From Homalodisca vitripennis (taxonomy: Eukaryota > Arthropoda > Insecta > Hemiptera > Cicadellidae), in the NCBI RefSeq assembly GCF_021130785.1, contig NW_025778874.1, forward strand, positions 1 to 64,000: a stretch of 64,000 nucleotides of DNA, in the 5' to 3' direction. The notes under the pieces were generated by a model. That model ran no database searches. It was not told where the DNA came from and saw nothing but the letters and a program-made list of their open reading frames with translations. Position 1 is the first letter of the stretch; each line of letters begins with the position of its first letter. This document shows, one piece after another, positions 12,852 to 24,884 of the stretch. The position numbers and the translations under genes are program-made.

Positions 12852-13166
12852 TTAAAGTGAAATTTTAGATATGTTACACACATAAAAATATGTTTCATGA
12901 ATATCTAACAACATGACTATTTTCAATTTTGTATTCGTAGTTTCTAGATTAAACAATATTTCTGGTCTTGCATTTGTTGCATGATACTGGTCATCTGCTG
13001 CCATTCCACTTTTAAATTGGCACACCAGAGCTTCAGATAGTTCTGAAGCGTACATAAATACAGCTTTTGAAATTGGACCAGAATAATTGGTGTTAGAAAA
13101 ATATAAATTATACATATTGATTCCTTGTATATTTTTAAAGTTTATAGTAAGAATGTTAAAAGACAT
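12852..13166 (-). other. Unrecognised 104-codon open frame
   Basis: A minus-strand open frame in AT-rich DNA. Its middle part (residues about 40-75) has more mixed composition than its surroundings, but I see no domain, signal peptide or membrane segment. It may be a remnant of a mobile-element gene or chance. I would not count it as a gene without homology or transcript support. Confidence 0.15.
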
Positions 13167-13365
13167 TTAAAAAAATAGCCCACTTATTGCACCTTTATTA
13201 TTACAAAAGAAAGATTTTTCATAATTATTTAAAAGTTATTTATGGGGTGATATGAGAGCCTTAACAAGCTCAGTGCATTTCCAGCTCCAACTTCTCCCAT
13301 TTTGAAATTATTGACGTATATCTCTGTGTCGCAATGTAACCATGATGTGGTATATTGTGCTAGTC

Positions 13366-13416
13366 GTGAGCCTCATCAACCGCAGACCTGTTTCATCTGC
13401 GGTTGATGAGGCTCAC
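13366..13416. repeat. Perfect 21-bp hairpin with 9-nt loop
   Basis: The left arm at 13366-13386 is exactly complementary to the right arm at 13396-13416, with loop CCTGTTTCA. The arms are more GC-rich than the surrounding DNA. There is no terminator-like T run or coding frame. It could be a recent foldback insertion, a small-RNA hairpin, or replication-slippage inverted duplication. Confidence 0.9.
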
Positions 13417-13939
13417 TTTTGTTGATGTCTCAGTTTTACTTTGAGGTATATTCATCCTAAAATCTTCTAAAAAGTTCGCATTTTAACATAAGACTACATT
13501 TTTATATGGTTAGTGATGGATTTTTGTATGTGATTAGTTATATATTTTTTTTATAAATTTAAATGCACGTTAATGTAGACTAATTATTAGCAAGAGTATG
13601 AAATTTCATGTCGAATATCATCCCTAGATAATAATGTATAAATATAAATTTAGCACATAACTTGATGCAGGGATAAAACATATTATAACCTATGTTATTG
13701 TGTTTTATTCAAACTTTTGTCTCCTTAGAATGCATGTGTTTGTGTAACAAGAAATCTGTTAAATTTTAGTAGCAGTCGTGACGTCACAAAATAAAAGAAA
13801 ACCATATGAGAAACGTGCAAAATTATACATAACATATTATTTAATATCCATGGAAACAACGTAGGTATATAATTTTATATTTTAGTTAATAATTTGAAAG
13901 TGAAATGTCGCACCGTGTTTAATCTTCGTCCAACTCACA

Positions 13940-14010
13940 ACTAGTCGCGGAAGTAGAGCCAGGAACAGTATTTGATGGCCAGGACCAGGACCAGGACTTA
14001 CATGGATGAG
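13940..14010 (+). repeat. CCAGGACCAGG core copy 2
   Basis: A purine-rich core with three AGGACC steps followed by ACTTACATGGATGAG. This is the cleanest copy in the window. It is preceded by GCGGAAGTAGAGCCAGGAAC, which aligns with the other copies. Confidence 0.75.
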
Positions 14011-15049
14011 GTACTTTCATTACAGTTTATGATCCCAATACCACTTGTTACCTAAAACAGTTTAGGTCTTAGTTTTAACGAATACTTATCACATCATATA
14101 GTACCAGAAAAATTAACATATTATACAGATTTTTTTCTTGGGTTTATATTATAGTTGAAACATTTTAAGGTACGTTTTTGTATAGAACTGCTAATTTGTG
14201 CTTTGTACTTTATTTCATCCTCTCTGTACCCAAAACATATAGTTGCAAGCGGTATACAATCATTTCTGATCTGAAAAAAAGGTAGTTCTACCTGTAATAA
14301 TGTTTTTAATTAGTCATTTGTAGTACCAAAAGTTTAAAGAAATACGTGTTATTGGATTATATACTAATATGAGTACCTGCCGTGTAAACATTTGAATAAC
14401 ACCTTATATTAAAGATGTGTTCCTTTATCAGATTATGTTTATATGTGTCAATATATTACTGTAAGACATATTAGCCTGAGATCTTTATCGATATGACCGT
14501 TTACGGTATTGCTAATTTGTCTATTTACAAAAAACTTGGATTTTTCAGATTGTTGCTTTTACGAACCTAATTTACGTAGTATACAAAAGAGTGCACTTTT
14601 AAACTTCTCTCAGAATTATTACAGGCCATATTACACAAATAAAATTATATTATAATTTGACTTCCAATGTTTAAAGATTATTCATTGCACAAAATCTCCT
14701 GTTAACATTTCTTAATGATGGAAACAGTAAATAGTATAGGTGAATTACTGGGAAAGTTTATGGTATGTACGAAAGTAAAATTAATTTCGCGTTTATAATA
14801 TCCATAAATATTGACATGTATTTAATGCATAAAATTTCATTGAACATAAAATGATAACATGCACTTAATCATGACGTGACCAAGCAAGTAAAGGCAAAAA
14901 GCGAAACAAAAAAGAAACAGGTGAAATATACACACCAGTGTACGTATTAATATTTTTTATCCATCGAAACAACAAACGATATATATCACAAAGCTTTAGA
15001 TGAATACAATAATTGTTTTATTTACACAATTCGTTAAACTTAGACCACG

Positions 15050-15220
15050 TTAGGTTGCAGAAACGTGACCAAAAACAAGTGCCAGGGCCAAAAGCTTGAT
15101 AAAGGCCAGGTCTTTATTAATTGTTCAGTTCAATGTTCAAAGACGTTAGGGCGTGGAAAATCTACACCAGGAGTACTATGGCGAAGACCGTGATCGAGAC
15201 AAGGGTTTATGGACGACTTA
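15050..15220 (+). repeat. CCAGGACCAGG core copy 3 (long form)
   Basis: A long-form core: GGTTGCAGAAACGTGACC, then CAAAAGCTTGATAAAGGCCAGG, TTCAAAGACGTTAGGGCGTGG and CACCAGGAGTACTATGGCGA. It shares this extended structure with the copies at 26515 and 51145. Confidence 0.7.
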
Positions 15221-16734
15221 CCTTATTATTTACAATTCAAAGATTTTCACTAACTATTATTTTTACCCAAAGCTATATTACATTCTAGTCTTGCGATTAT
15301 CAATTAAAGAAAAAAAAATGGTGAAACAATTCCTATGTTATTATAACACATTTTCAGTGAAGAGGATTTTAATTTTAAGGACTGTTGCAATGAATTTATT
15401 TTCTTGTGTAGTGATACTTAAGTTGATTAACATATAATTATGTTTCATGCGTCAGCAGAAAAAATTGTTATTTATGGTTTTAAATCCCTTCAGTACTATA
15501 AATGTACAGAAAGAATCAGTGTACAATTACATATTCACCAAATCCAAATGTTTTATTGTCCATTCTCACATAGTTTATAACAAATGAAAAGAGTACTAGG
15601 AGAATTATTTACTTCAATTTGACTTAGAGAAATTTTTCAGGCATTATATAGTAGTGTAAAAACTTTTAAAAATTGAAAACTAGTGAATTTTAGCTGACCT
15701 TGGATTAAAATTCAAAACGTATTGCGTTAATTTGTTTAAACTCAATCATTACTAAAAACGTTGTTGTTCAGATTTGAGGAGAATTATAGTCTACATCTTT
15801 TACTTTATTCAATTAGTTTATGAGATTACCACCAGAGCTTTCTTTTACTTTACAAGAGATTATAACTTGCCGATTGTGATGATACAGTTATAGAAACAAC
15901 TCCTTAGATTCCTTTGTCACCTATACATGGTTCACTTACACTATTAATAAAAATTTTACTCTGAAAAAAAAGGCAAAAATGCTATATTTGAAAATAATGC
16001 CCACTCCTAGTTGTTATGACATTTTCCCCTATTAAAATACGAGTAATAAATGCTAGTAAAGATTGCTATTCAATATTTCTGGTGTTATTGATTAAGCCCA
16101 CGACGTAGTTATGCTATAAACATTATTTCTTACGGAAATATTTAAAATAAAGAATGTAAATTGCCAAATGGATTTTTGAAGAAACTCTAACATTTCCGGT
16201 TGGAAACTGAGGTAAATATATAGTCATCACTCTACTTCACAGACATATCAGTTCCTCACTAACTGGAACATTGTGATAGTCAATATATATGAGAAACGAC
16301 TCGACAATCATGCAGATAAAGTAACCCGCATGATGACTTAAAATGTATATTAGCTCTAAGTTCAAATTTAAGTGTTGTATTGTATTAAAATAGTTATTAT
16401 TAGACGTAATAAACTGGCTCCTTAGAAATTTATTGGGTTATTAGAAAATATTTGTTAAAGTATTTGTCTTAAAATTAAATTCAGAGCTTAGGTTAATATT
16501 ATAGGTGATGTCTGTGTTAATTAAAAATAAAAGTTATCACAAAACCCATTTTTTGAGATTGTACCCTTATTTCCACTATTTAAATTAATTTATAAAGATA
16601 ATAGTTAACGTCATGTTCAGCTCTGCGTCCTTATATTGTCACATTATATTCCACTTAAGTTAGTTCTGTTATATTTTTAAAACTTTAGTAATACGCTGAG
16701 CTTTAGCGAACTCATCACTCGTGAGGCTTGAAAT

Positions 16735-16790
16735 ATTTTAATTTTGTCTGTCTGTCAGTTCGCACGATATTGCGAAAACGAACTGACTTT
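16735..16790. repeat. Small inverted repeat after a TCTGTCTGTCAG tract
   Basis: Nine-base arms GTCAGTTCG (16754-16762) and CGAACTGAC (16779-16787) follow TTTTGTCTGTCTGTCAG. The counterpart at 53525-53580 keeps the tract but not the hairpin. Confidence 0.6.
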
Positions 16791-17684
16791 AGATTTCAAC
16801 ATTTGCATGAAGGTTAATTTATATTTTTGAGAAACACTGTGTTTGATATTAGTATGTGTTAACCGATTAGATTTGGATGAGCTTCAGCGAATATTTTTGC
16901 AAAGTTCTTATAGGTAACCACGATGGAAACAAGAAAATATTGAAGAAATGAATATGTAAAAAAATTAGTACTATTATGTAAGATTTTAACAAGTTACATT
17001 TTTGTTGGCAGTTTAAAAATAATTTATAATATATTGCAGCCAATTTTAAACGTTAGTGACAATATTTAACTTTATCGCACTCTTGCCTATCGCTTGCTTT
17101 CCAGAAAACTGGTAAAATACTTTGAATAAAGTTTTCACATAGAGAAGAATGAGTTATAAATGATAATGCATGTCCAATCTCGGAATAAGGCTGAGCGTCA
17201 TAAAACTGTCTCGTTAATATTTTCATTTTAAATAATACATATTTTCGCAAGTCTACTACTCATTACTAGTTAGTATAAGTTTTATCTACATTCTTGTAAC
17301 ACATTTTTTTATTACTCGCAACTAATACACTTTTCTGTCTGACTAATAATCACCTGAGTAGGTTATGTTTAAGTGTTTACGTGTAATAATATATTGATAT
17401 AACTGTGAACAGTTTAGCAAATAAACATTATTTTAACCCATATTGTTTTGTACTTCTCTTTGTACGCAAAAAAATCAGTCAATCCAGTAATTCTACTGGA
17501 CGCCATTGCTATTTTAAAATACTTAAATACCAAATCTGTAATTTGACAACTCTTTGCTTGAACTACATTATAATTTATTTTTCATGATAAGAAATTTGCA
17601 TTATATAGCAATAATAATACCATATAGCAATCATAATTATATCACATTATTGCAATGATACACTTGCATATCTAGTGGGCATAT

Positions 17685-17800
17685 GCTGAAAAATTACCAG
17701 AATGTGCCTAGTAGACGCCTTCTAACGTAGCTGAGTAATTCTGTCTCAACTTATCAACTCAAGGGCCAGAGTTTGAGTTCTGGTTTGTGCACGCTGTTTT
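17685..17800 (+). repeat. Possible tRNA-derived SINE remnant
   Basis: TAGCTGAGTAATTCTGTCTC resembles a pol III A box. GGGCCAGAGTTTGAGTTCTGG about 40 nt later resembles a degenerate B box with its T-arm. No tail or flanking duplication was found. This is a weak call. Confidence 0.3.
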
Positions 17801-17879
17801 TGCATAGTAGCATTAACGAATACATACGTAAAAAAACTTCTTCGTTAGTATTTGAATTTAAATAACAGTATCAATAAAA

Positions 17880-18398
17880 CCTAAAAATCGCTACAAAATT
17901 TTACTTTTTGTTGAATCTTTCCAGTTCAGGAATTATAGTTGTTCATATACTTCAATTTTTAGGTATCAAATTTACCAATGGTGTCAAATAATAGATTTAA
18001 TACCTGTGAAGATTAAGCTAAAGGCTATTAAAACTATATTGTATAAATTGCTTTCCAAACGCTTAAATAACTGTATTGAATATGTGTGTTACTACGTCTC
18101 TCTCATACTATAAATGGAATGTTATAGAAAAAAAATCTGAAAGTGAGAGCAATTTCAAGTATGTATATTTAGAGAGCCTAAAATAAATTGTGTTCCTAAC
18201 ATCTTGTTTTTTCAAGAAAATTTTGTTTAGTTTCTCTGAAGATGTGTACTCATTTCCTCTAAAAAAAAAAAATTATGAAGAATTATTTGTGTAATGTATT
18301 TGCTATCTCTAACACAGTAAAATTTATTTACACATCTACTTTCCCCAGAGAGTTCACTTTTGGTTAGTTTATACCTTCCGGTTGAACCCACACTAGGT
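17880..18398 (-). repeat. Inverted copy of the window's first 2.3 kb (partial)
   Basis: Read on the minus strand, 18398-18320 matches 1-80 and 18160-17880 matches about 1980-2260. The intervening ~1.9 kb of the first copy is absent here, so one of the copies carries an insertion or the other a deletion. Confidence 0.55.
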
Positions 18399-18465
18399 AC
18401 AGCAAAAACTGATGTCACTTAAATCTATACAACCTTATGTATATCCAGAAGCGGTACATCACTAA

Positions 18466-18970
18466 CTTCAAATGTCGAGATTCTGCAAGGGTAATTCGAT
18501 AGGTCTGGTCTACTGCGGGAGATGTATATTTTGCAGTGGCTGTGACGTGCACGGATATGAGACAAGAGGCAGAGACAACTACCGTTCTGGAAAACATATA
18601 ACGGTGGTTTATGAACACTTGCCTTCGCAAGCAGGTCATCGACAGATCAACAGATTGCCAGCTTCCATTAAAAATGCACCAACGCCTAAGCCGTTAAAAA
18701 CCCGTCTTAAACGCTTTTTAGCGTTAATGGCATTTTATAATGTCGGCGAGTTTTTGGCATGTAACTGGAAGAACACCCATTTTGATAATAGACTCTGGCG
18801 TTGAAAAAGGTGAAAATTGGCGAGTGACTGGAATTAATTAATGCAAAATATGTATTTATAAATGTGACACATGGTACGTTTGCAAACTTTTAGACTAAAT
18901 GGCTGAATGTTACCATATAAAATATATTGTTTACGGTAATAAAAGGTTTGAATTGAATTGAATTGAATTG
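18466..18970 (+). mobile_element. LINE 3' end with (AATTG)n tail
   Basis: The C-terminal ~100 codons of a LINE ORF2, ending in a stop at 18802-18804, plus a 3' UTR and a tail of AATTG repeats at about 18949-18970. Diagnostic blocks are GYETRGRDNYRSGKH, INRLPASIKNAP and PLKTRLKRFLA, which resemble the extreme C-terminus of insect Jockey/CR1-like RT proteins. The segment is 5'-truncated, and the upstream frame is already degraded near 18480-18520. It abuts, head to tail-end, the oppositely oriented fragment starting at 18971. Confidence 0.75.
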
Positions 18971-19824
18971 TCTGGGCCGAGAATAGACCCTTGAGCCGAA
19001 CCGGCAGTGATCTCTTTTGTTCTCCTTCCGTCTTTGGTGTCATACAACAGCCGACGGTTATTCAGGTAGTCCTGCACAACGACCAGGAGATAGTCGGGCT
19101 CTAGCATGTCCTCCCACCGATCAGAGTTAAACCCGTTCTTTACGTTAAGGCATCCGTCGGCACAACAGCACAATAAGCCGAGCCTGGTGACAAGCTGTTT
19201 CGGCTTGCTGGACGGCACTGACCACCTCTGTAATGGCGTTTAGAGTTGAGTGTCGCTTTCGAAAGCTGTGTCGCCAGGGACAGAGATCTCCGGCGGCTAC
19301 GATGGAAGACTGCAATCTGAGTTGCAGCAAACTTTCATAGTTTGTCAAGCCCCGCGGTGTCAAGCATACAAAGTGGCCTGTATGCCGACGGGGAGTTCGG
19401 GTCACCTTTGCCTTTGCTGATCAGTGCCAACCTAGCAACCTTTCAGTGCGACGGGAACACACCCGCTACCAAACGTTCATTAAACATATTCAGCAGCAAG
19501 AGTGGATATCTCGCCACCACAACCTTCAGAACCTCACCTGGAATGCCATCATTTCCTAGAGCCTTCTTGTTGCGCATGGTAGACACCACTGCTACAAGTT
19601 CCTGCTCCGTAAAAATGGGAACATCTGCAATCGTCCTCGCTACTCTCTCCTCCCACCTTACAGGGTGACTTGAGAAGAGAGCTTTCACGATCGCTGAAAT
19701 CGTGGTCGGCCTTGTCCCTCTATTCACGACTTAAAAATCGAGTCTCGAGACCATCTCCAAAATATGTCTTCCCTCACGTTAGTCACGGGGATACCCCATT
19801 CGACCGCACAGGCGTTGAAGTCAA
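18971..19824 (-). pseudogene. R1/LOA-like LINE ORF2 fragment (EN end plus RT)
   Basis: On the minus strand it opens with the end of an APE endonuclease domain (DFNACAVEWGIP at about 19820-19785; family motif DFNAWAxEWGS). A deletion then brings it directly to the RT domain: MRNKKALGNDGIPGEVLK near 19580-19530, then a YRPL-like block, QLRLQSS, FRKRHSTLNAI near 19260, an LNVKNGFNSDRWEDML block near 19150-19100, and AGSAQGSILGPD at about 19005-18971. The YADD catalytic block should follow but is cut off exactly at the tail of the neighbouring LINE. At least three frameshifts split it. The RT pattern suits the R1/LOA group better than Jockey. Confidence 0.75.
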
Positions 19825-20045
19825 ATGTAAACTTTATGTGGGCTCTTGTTTTTCTTGATTTTAAATCTTCCCCGATCCTCCGAGTCTAAACCCTCTGAAC
19901 ATTCTGAGGGTGAATAGTTCTTGTAATCACTTTATCAATCTAATCTTTGAAAATATTAACTCTATTACTATTTTGCTGATCCATTGTTTTATATGTAAAC
20001 AGATTTTTGTGAATGACTCCAGTACACAACTTGTTTATAATGAGA
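19825..20045 (-). pseudogene. Shared 5' leader module (LINE ORF1 N-terminus), copy 1
   Basis: The minus strand here is homologous to 29442-29645, including ECSEG-DSEDRG-FKIKKNKSPHKVY residues corresponding to ECSER-DSEDQRLKINQEKKSPHKVY. Similarity stops at the same base (after the codons for HKVY) in both places. Here the next sequence is the R1-like endonuclease; there it is a Jockey-type gag. The plus-strand 114-codon frame at 19910-20254 is antisense to this module. Confidence 0.65.
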
Positions 20046-20049
20046 ATTT

Positions 20050-21140
20050 TGCTAACAGTATCAATAAATTTTATAACTTTCCACCGAGTTGGACTTTTCA
20101 TTCATTTATTATATGGTATAAGTCGCCTATTACTCGTTCTGAGACAAACATTTTAATCATATCAGGATATAAAGCAATTATTAATGGTCAGAACAAATTT
20201 TTATTAGTTCTAAACGTTTTCATACGTGTACTTCCGTTAGTTTTGTTAGTTTAACGTCCTTCAAGCAATAAAGTTCAAGAAACTGAACGATTTGACTATT
20301 TTTTTACAAAATATCCCTTAAACCATAAAAACCTGATCTGATTTTTGTTATCTAATAATGAAAACAATTGCTAGTCTGTTTTTTAATTCCAAGAGAACTT
20401 TTAAGCAATGGACAATGGATAAATTTAATATCAATTTTACCAAAAAAACTTATAAAAATGTCTCTCGAATCTTATACATTATCACCTTACTGTAATAATT
20501 ATTCTCACTTTTTCCAGACTCTATTTCCAGAATTAAATAATTAAAATTTTCACGTACATTTAAAGTTAAAAAGTACGGAAATTTTTGATCTCAAATTCCT
20601 ACTAATAATTTAGAAACGTTAAGCTCACGAATTGGGGTGAAAGGACCACTTAAGGCTCTCTTCAGGATGGCGTCCTTTCTCCTTGTTATGGACGACCTGT
20701 TTAGGTCTGTAACTGTAGTGGCCTTTTCACACAGGTGTATGTGAATGAGATGACATGATAATTCTTGTAACTGGTAAATTTAAAAACCTCAGTCACGTTT
20801 AATAACCTTGATAAAACCCTAAAGGGAGCATTACAATGGTGTGATAGGATTGTCTTTGTTTTAACCCAACATAGGCTGCTCTTGTCAACCTTGGAGGAGG
20901 GCATCATTTGGAGCCATCTGTCTTCCTTCTTACCGAGGAGGCTCTAATATCGATTTTATGTCTCAAGTTAAGTTCTAAATGTTGTTGACTGGTGATTGAA
21001 TTCAGGACTGGAAATGTACGTTGCGAAGAGAATATGGTTATTAATGCAGTTCATGCTTCCGATCTGAGGGTCTTATGGTCTTAAGTAGAAGCTATAATTG
21101 CCGTGGATTTATATCTCCGGGATTAGATAGTACTAACTTT
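20050..21140. other. AT-rich sequence, nothing recognised
   Basis: No supported gene. Around 20640-20940 composition is more mixed, but neither strand shows a domain I recognise. Confidence 0.35.
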
Positions 21141-21142
21141 CG

Positions 21143-21342
21143 GGCTGTTGTGTAGTGGTTAAATACTCATCCCTACGTGGCCTGGCCTGCATCCTAAGGA
21201 TAATCTGTCTCGCAATAACCGGAGGTAACCCAACTGACCTGGTTACTGGCTTAGATGTTTGTCTTAATCTACTTCGTTTCTGTATTGTAATATTAAGGAT
21301 GATTGTTTACTCACCTCAGTAGGAAGGGCCTTATCTTATCTT
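21143..21342 (+). repeat. Possible tRNA-derived SINE
   Basis: GGGCTGTTGTGTAGTGGTTA resembles a tRNA-type A box (GTAGTGGTTA). The segment ends about 200 bp later in CTTATCTTATCTTA, a pentanucleotide-like tail common in insect SINEs. A convincing B box is not visible. Confidence 0.35.
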
Positions 21343-21344
21343 AC

Positions 21345-22166
21345 GCTATAAATGAGTTGTTAAAATAGCTATGCTGATTCAGTGTATAGTGTGCTACACA
21401 TGATTTTAGAACATATATCTCAAGGATTTACCTTGGGCAAACCCTTCAGGATTATGATGTTTTCAGCGAATTATTTGTTCAAGAAGGTTTCACAGATCAA
21501 CACAATACTATTTAATTCCTGAAATATTTTGTCTTTAGAATCGATAAAAAATTAAATTATATGCGTTTAAAATGTTGGACATTGTGCGTTTTAAGTTTTA
21601 CAATATGATATTTAAAAAACAAAAGGTGATTATTTTTTAAAATAATATTTTGAATGCTTATAAAAATTTAATTACATTTAAAGAATTATTAGTGCATTTT
21701 TAAGAATGGATTACTATGTGTTCTGCATTATTTAAAAAATTATAAATATGAAATTGAATCTTCTCGATTTTTTATTCAAAGGGTACACTACACTATAGTC
21801 AATATAAAGTCTTTACATGCAAAAAACGGTGTGTATTATTAAGACAATTGGGTGATAAATAAAAAAGTGACATAAATACAAATTAACAAAACTTTTATAT
21901 TCTTTTCCAAGAAGGACAAAGCTTTGTTTATGCTTTGTAAATGTAACTAAATAATGTGTTTTTAAGTTATTATTACATCTAATTGATACTTAAGAAATGC
22001 CCCTTTCCACGTATTTAGGTAATAAATGTATTGTATTGTTTATTGGGCTCGTAGATCTACCCATAAACGTTAGGATATTTATAATTCCATTACATATTTT
22101 GCTCTATTATCTATATCTGGTGTTTTTATGCAGTCGTCTCCTGTGTGCATGATATACTGCCTTTTT

Positions 22167-22203
<37 letters not shown>

Positions 22204-22990
22204 GCCAAATTTACTCAGAAATTTGAAATATGGCACATTAGTGCCTCGTGACATAAAAATTAACTTTTTCATAAAGACCAAACATAATTTGTGTCGAATT
22301 TTGGTCGCAACCCTGGAAAAAAAACTATATATTTATTTTAACTTCCTAATGTTCCAGTAAGTAGAGGATTTAGAAACATTTGTTTCAACATGCCAACAGA
22401 GAAATAAATATGTATCAAGTAGTTCAAATACGCACAGGAGCCGAAATAGTGTTCAAACTTTAGAGGAGCTATATATTTGTATTTACCGTTCATCATGAAG
22501 GTTGCAATTGGACAAACATATGTATTATACCCTAAAGAGGTACCCCGCACCAGACATAACTAAAGCGGAAGTAAAATACAATAACCGGAAGTAGTCTATT
22601 GATGACCGAAGGAGAATTTTCAAAACTATGTATGTATACATTTTCTTTATCAGGGTAATAATGCAATCGCTACTACAATATTAAAAATATTTTCGACAGG
22701 AAGAAGATTTACAAGGGTCAAATGTAGATTATTTTCGACTAAATATGAATCTCAGACTATTTTCAGGTATTATCAGTCGAACAGTATATAATTTCTACTA
22801 TGGCGTGTAATTTAAAACTTATTCAAACAAGATATTCTTCTTCCCTCGCTCAAGTCCAATAAAAGCCAGATCAAGTTTTGTTTAGCTTTTGAATGTTTTA
22901 ACTATGAACAATTAAATAATACGTACCATAAAACCACCGTATTAACGAATTAGGTATACCTTTACTCTGGACTAAGATACTTAGTGTTAC
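21345..22990. other. AT-rich spacer with a (TA)n microsatellite
   Basis: No gene is supported. A pure (TA)n run occupies about 22170-22201. The rest is AT-rich and unassigned. Confidence 0.5.
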
Positions 22991-22991
22991 T

Positions 22992-24884
22992 AAAACTATT
23001 ATAACTATTTATTCGTATATTATAGACATTTGTGAGTTTCATTGCTATTTATAAAACCGGTTTTAATATTTAACTTCAGGAACCCAAAACATTACTCTTT
23101 AAAACTATTATAACTATTTATTCGTATATTATAGACATTTGTGAGTTTCATTGCTATTTATAAAACCGGTTTTAATATTTAACTTCAGGAACCCAAAAAC
23201 ATTACTCTTTAAAACTATTATAACTATTTATTCGTATATTATAGACATTTGTGAGTTTCATTGCTATTTATAAAACCGGTTTTAATATTTAACTTCAGGA
23301 ACCCAAAAACATTACTCTTTAAAACTATTATAACTATTTATTCGTATATTATAGACATTTGTGAGTTTCATTGCTACTTATAAAACCGGTTTTAATATTT
23401 AACTTCAGGAACCCAAAAACATTACTCTTTAAAACTATTATAACTATTTATTCGTATATTATAGACATTTGTGAGTTTCATTGCTATTTATAAAACCGGT
23501 TTTAATATTTAACTTCAGGAACCCAAAAACATTACTCTTTAAAACTATTATAACTATTTATTCGTATATTATAGACATTTGTGAGTTTCATTGCTATTTA
23601 TAAAATCCGTTTTAATATTTAACTTCAGGAACCCAAAAACATTACTCTTTAAAACTATTATAACTATTTATTCGTATATTATAGACATTTGTGAGTTTTC
23701 ATTGCTATTTATAAAATCCGTTTTAATATTTAACTTCAGGAACCCAAAAACATAACTCTTTAAAACTATTATAACTATTTATTCGTATATTATAGACATT
23801 TGTGAGTTTCATTGCTATTTATAAAACCGGTTTTAATATTTAACTTCAGGAACCCAAAAACATTACTCTTTAAAACTATTATAACTATTTATTCGTATAT
23901 TATAGACATTTGTGAGTTTCATTGCTATTTATAAAATCCGTTTTTAATATTTAACTTCAGGAACCCAAAAACATTACTCTTTAAAACTATTATAACTATT
24001 TATTCGTATATTATAGACATTTGTGAGTTTCATTGCTATTTATAAAACCGGTTTTAATATTTAACTTCAGGAACCCAAAAACATTACTCTTTAAAACTAT
24101 TATAACTATTTATTCGTATATTATAGACATTTGTGAGTTTCATTGCTATTTATAAAATCCGTTTTAATATTTAACTTCAGGAACCCAAAAACATTACTCT
24201 TTAAAACTATTATAACTATTTATTCGTATATTATAGACATTTGTGAGTTTCATTGCTATTTATAAAATCCGTTTTAATATTTAACTTCAGGAACCCAAAA
24301 ACATAACTCTTTAAAACTATTATAACTATTTATTCGTATATTATAGACATTTGTGAGTTTCATTGCTATTTATAAAACCGGTTTTAATATTTAACTTCAG
24401 GAACCCAAAAACATTACTCTTTAAAACTATTATAACTATTTATTCGTATATTATAGACATTTGTGAGTTTCATTGCTATTTATAAAATCCGTTTTAATAT
24501 TTAACTTCAGGAACCCAAAAACATTACTCTTTAAAAACTATTATAACTATTTATTCGTATATTATAGACATTTGTGAGTTTCATTGCTATTTATAAAACC
24601 GGTTTTAATATTTAACTTCAGGAACCCAAAAACATTACTCTTTAAAACTATTATAACTATTTATTCGTATATTATAGACATTTGTGAGTTTCATTGCTAT
24701 TTATAAAATCCGTTTTAATATTTAACTTCAGGAACCCAAAAACATTACTCTTTAAAAACTATTATAACTATTTATTCGTATATTATAGACATTTGTGAGT
24801 TTCATTGCTATTTATAAAACCGGTTTTAATATTTAACTTCAGGAACCCAAAAACATTACTCTTTAAAACTATTATAACTATTTA
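22992..24884 (+). repeat. 110-bp satellite array, about 17 copies
   Basis: Tandem array with a 110-bp period: 17 full copies and a final 19-bp partial. Copies differ mainly at one site, where AAAACCGGTTTT (a perfect 12-bp palindrome) alternates with AAAATCCGTTTT. Rare markers are CATAACTC instead of CATTACTC (copies 7 and 12) and an extra A in CTTTAAAAAC (copies 14 and 16). Copies 1-5 are all CCGG type. Copies 6-10 and 11-15 repeat the same five-unit order. High identity indicates recent homogenisation. There is no coding potential. Confidence 0.97.

Larger units (their letters stand above)
13500..17300 (+). repeat. Large old repeat unit, block C
   Basis: This ~3.8-kb stretch is collinear with 49.7-54.1 kb. 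Ordered landmarks are: AATGTAGACTA; ATATCCATGGAAACAAC; the CCAGG core; ACCCAAAGC; TGTACAGAAAGAATCAGT; a TAAACTCAAT block; ATTACCACCAGAGC; CTGAGCTTTAGCGAA...CGTGAGGCTT; TTTTGTCTGTCTGTCAG; and GGCTGAGCGTCATA near 17190. There is no open frame of note. It is probably a very large interspersed element or a segmental duplication. Confidence 0.65.

Noticed and set aside
13940..14010. CCAGGACC core as a repeated exon of a host gene
   Set aside because: Neither the reading frame nor splice-like borders are kept between the ten copies; GTAAGT on the minus strand of copy 2 is lost in most others.
19910..20254. 114-codon plus-strand open frame
   Set aside because: Antisense to the LINE leader module on the minus strand and continuing into AT-rich DNA; no domain.
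22992..24884. CRISPR-like array
   Set aside because: The 110-bp units are directly adjacent with no unique spacers, and the setting is eukaryotic; it is a satellite.
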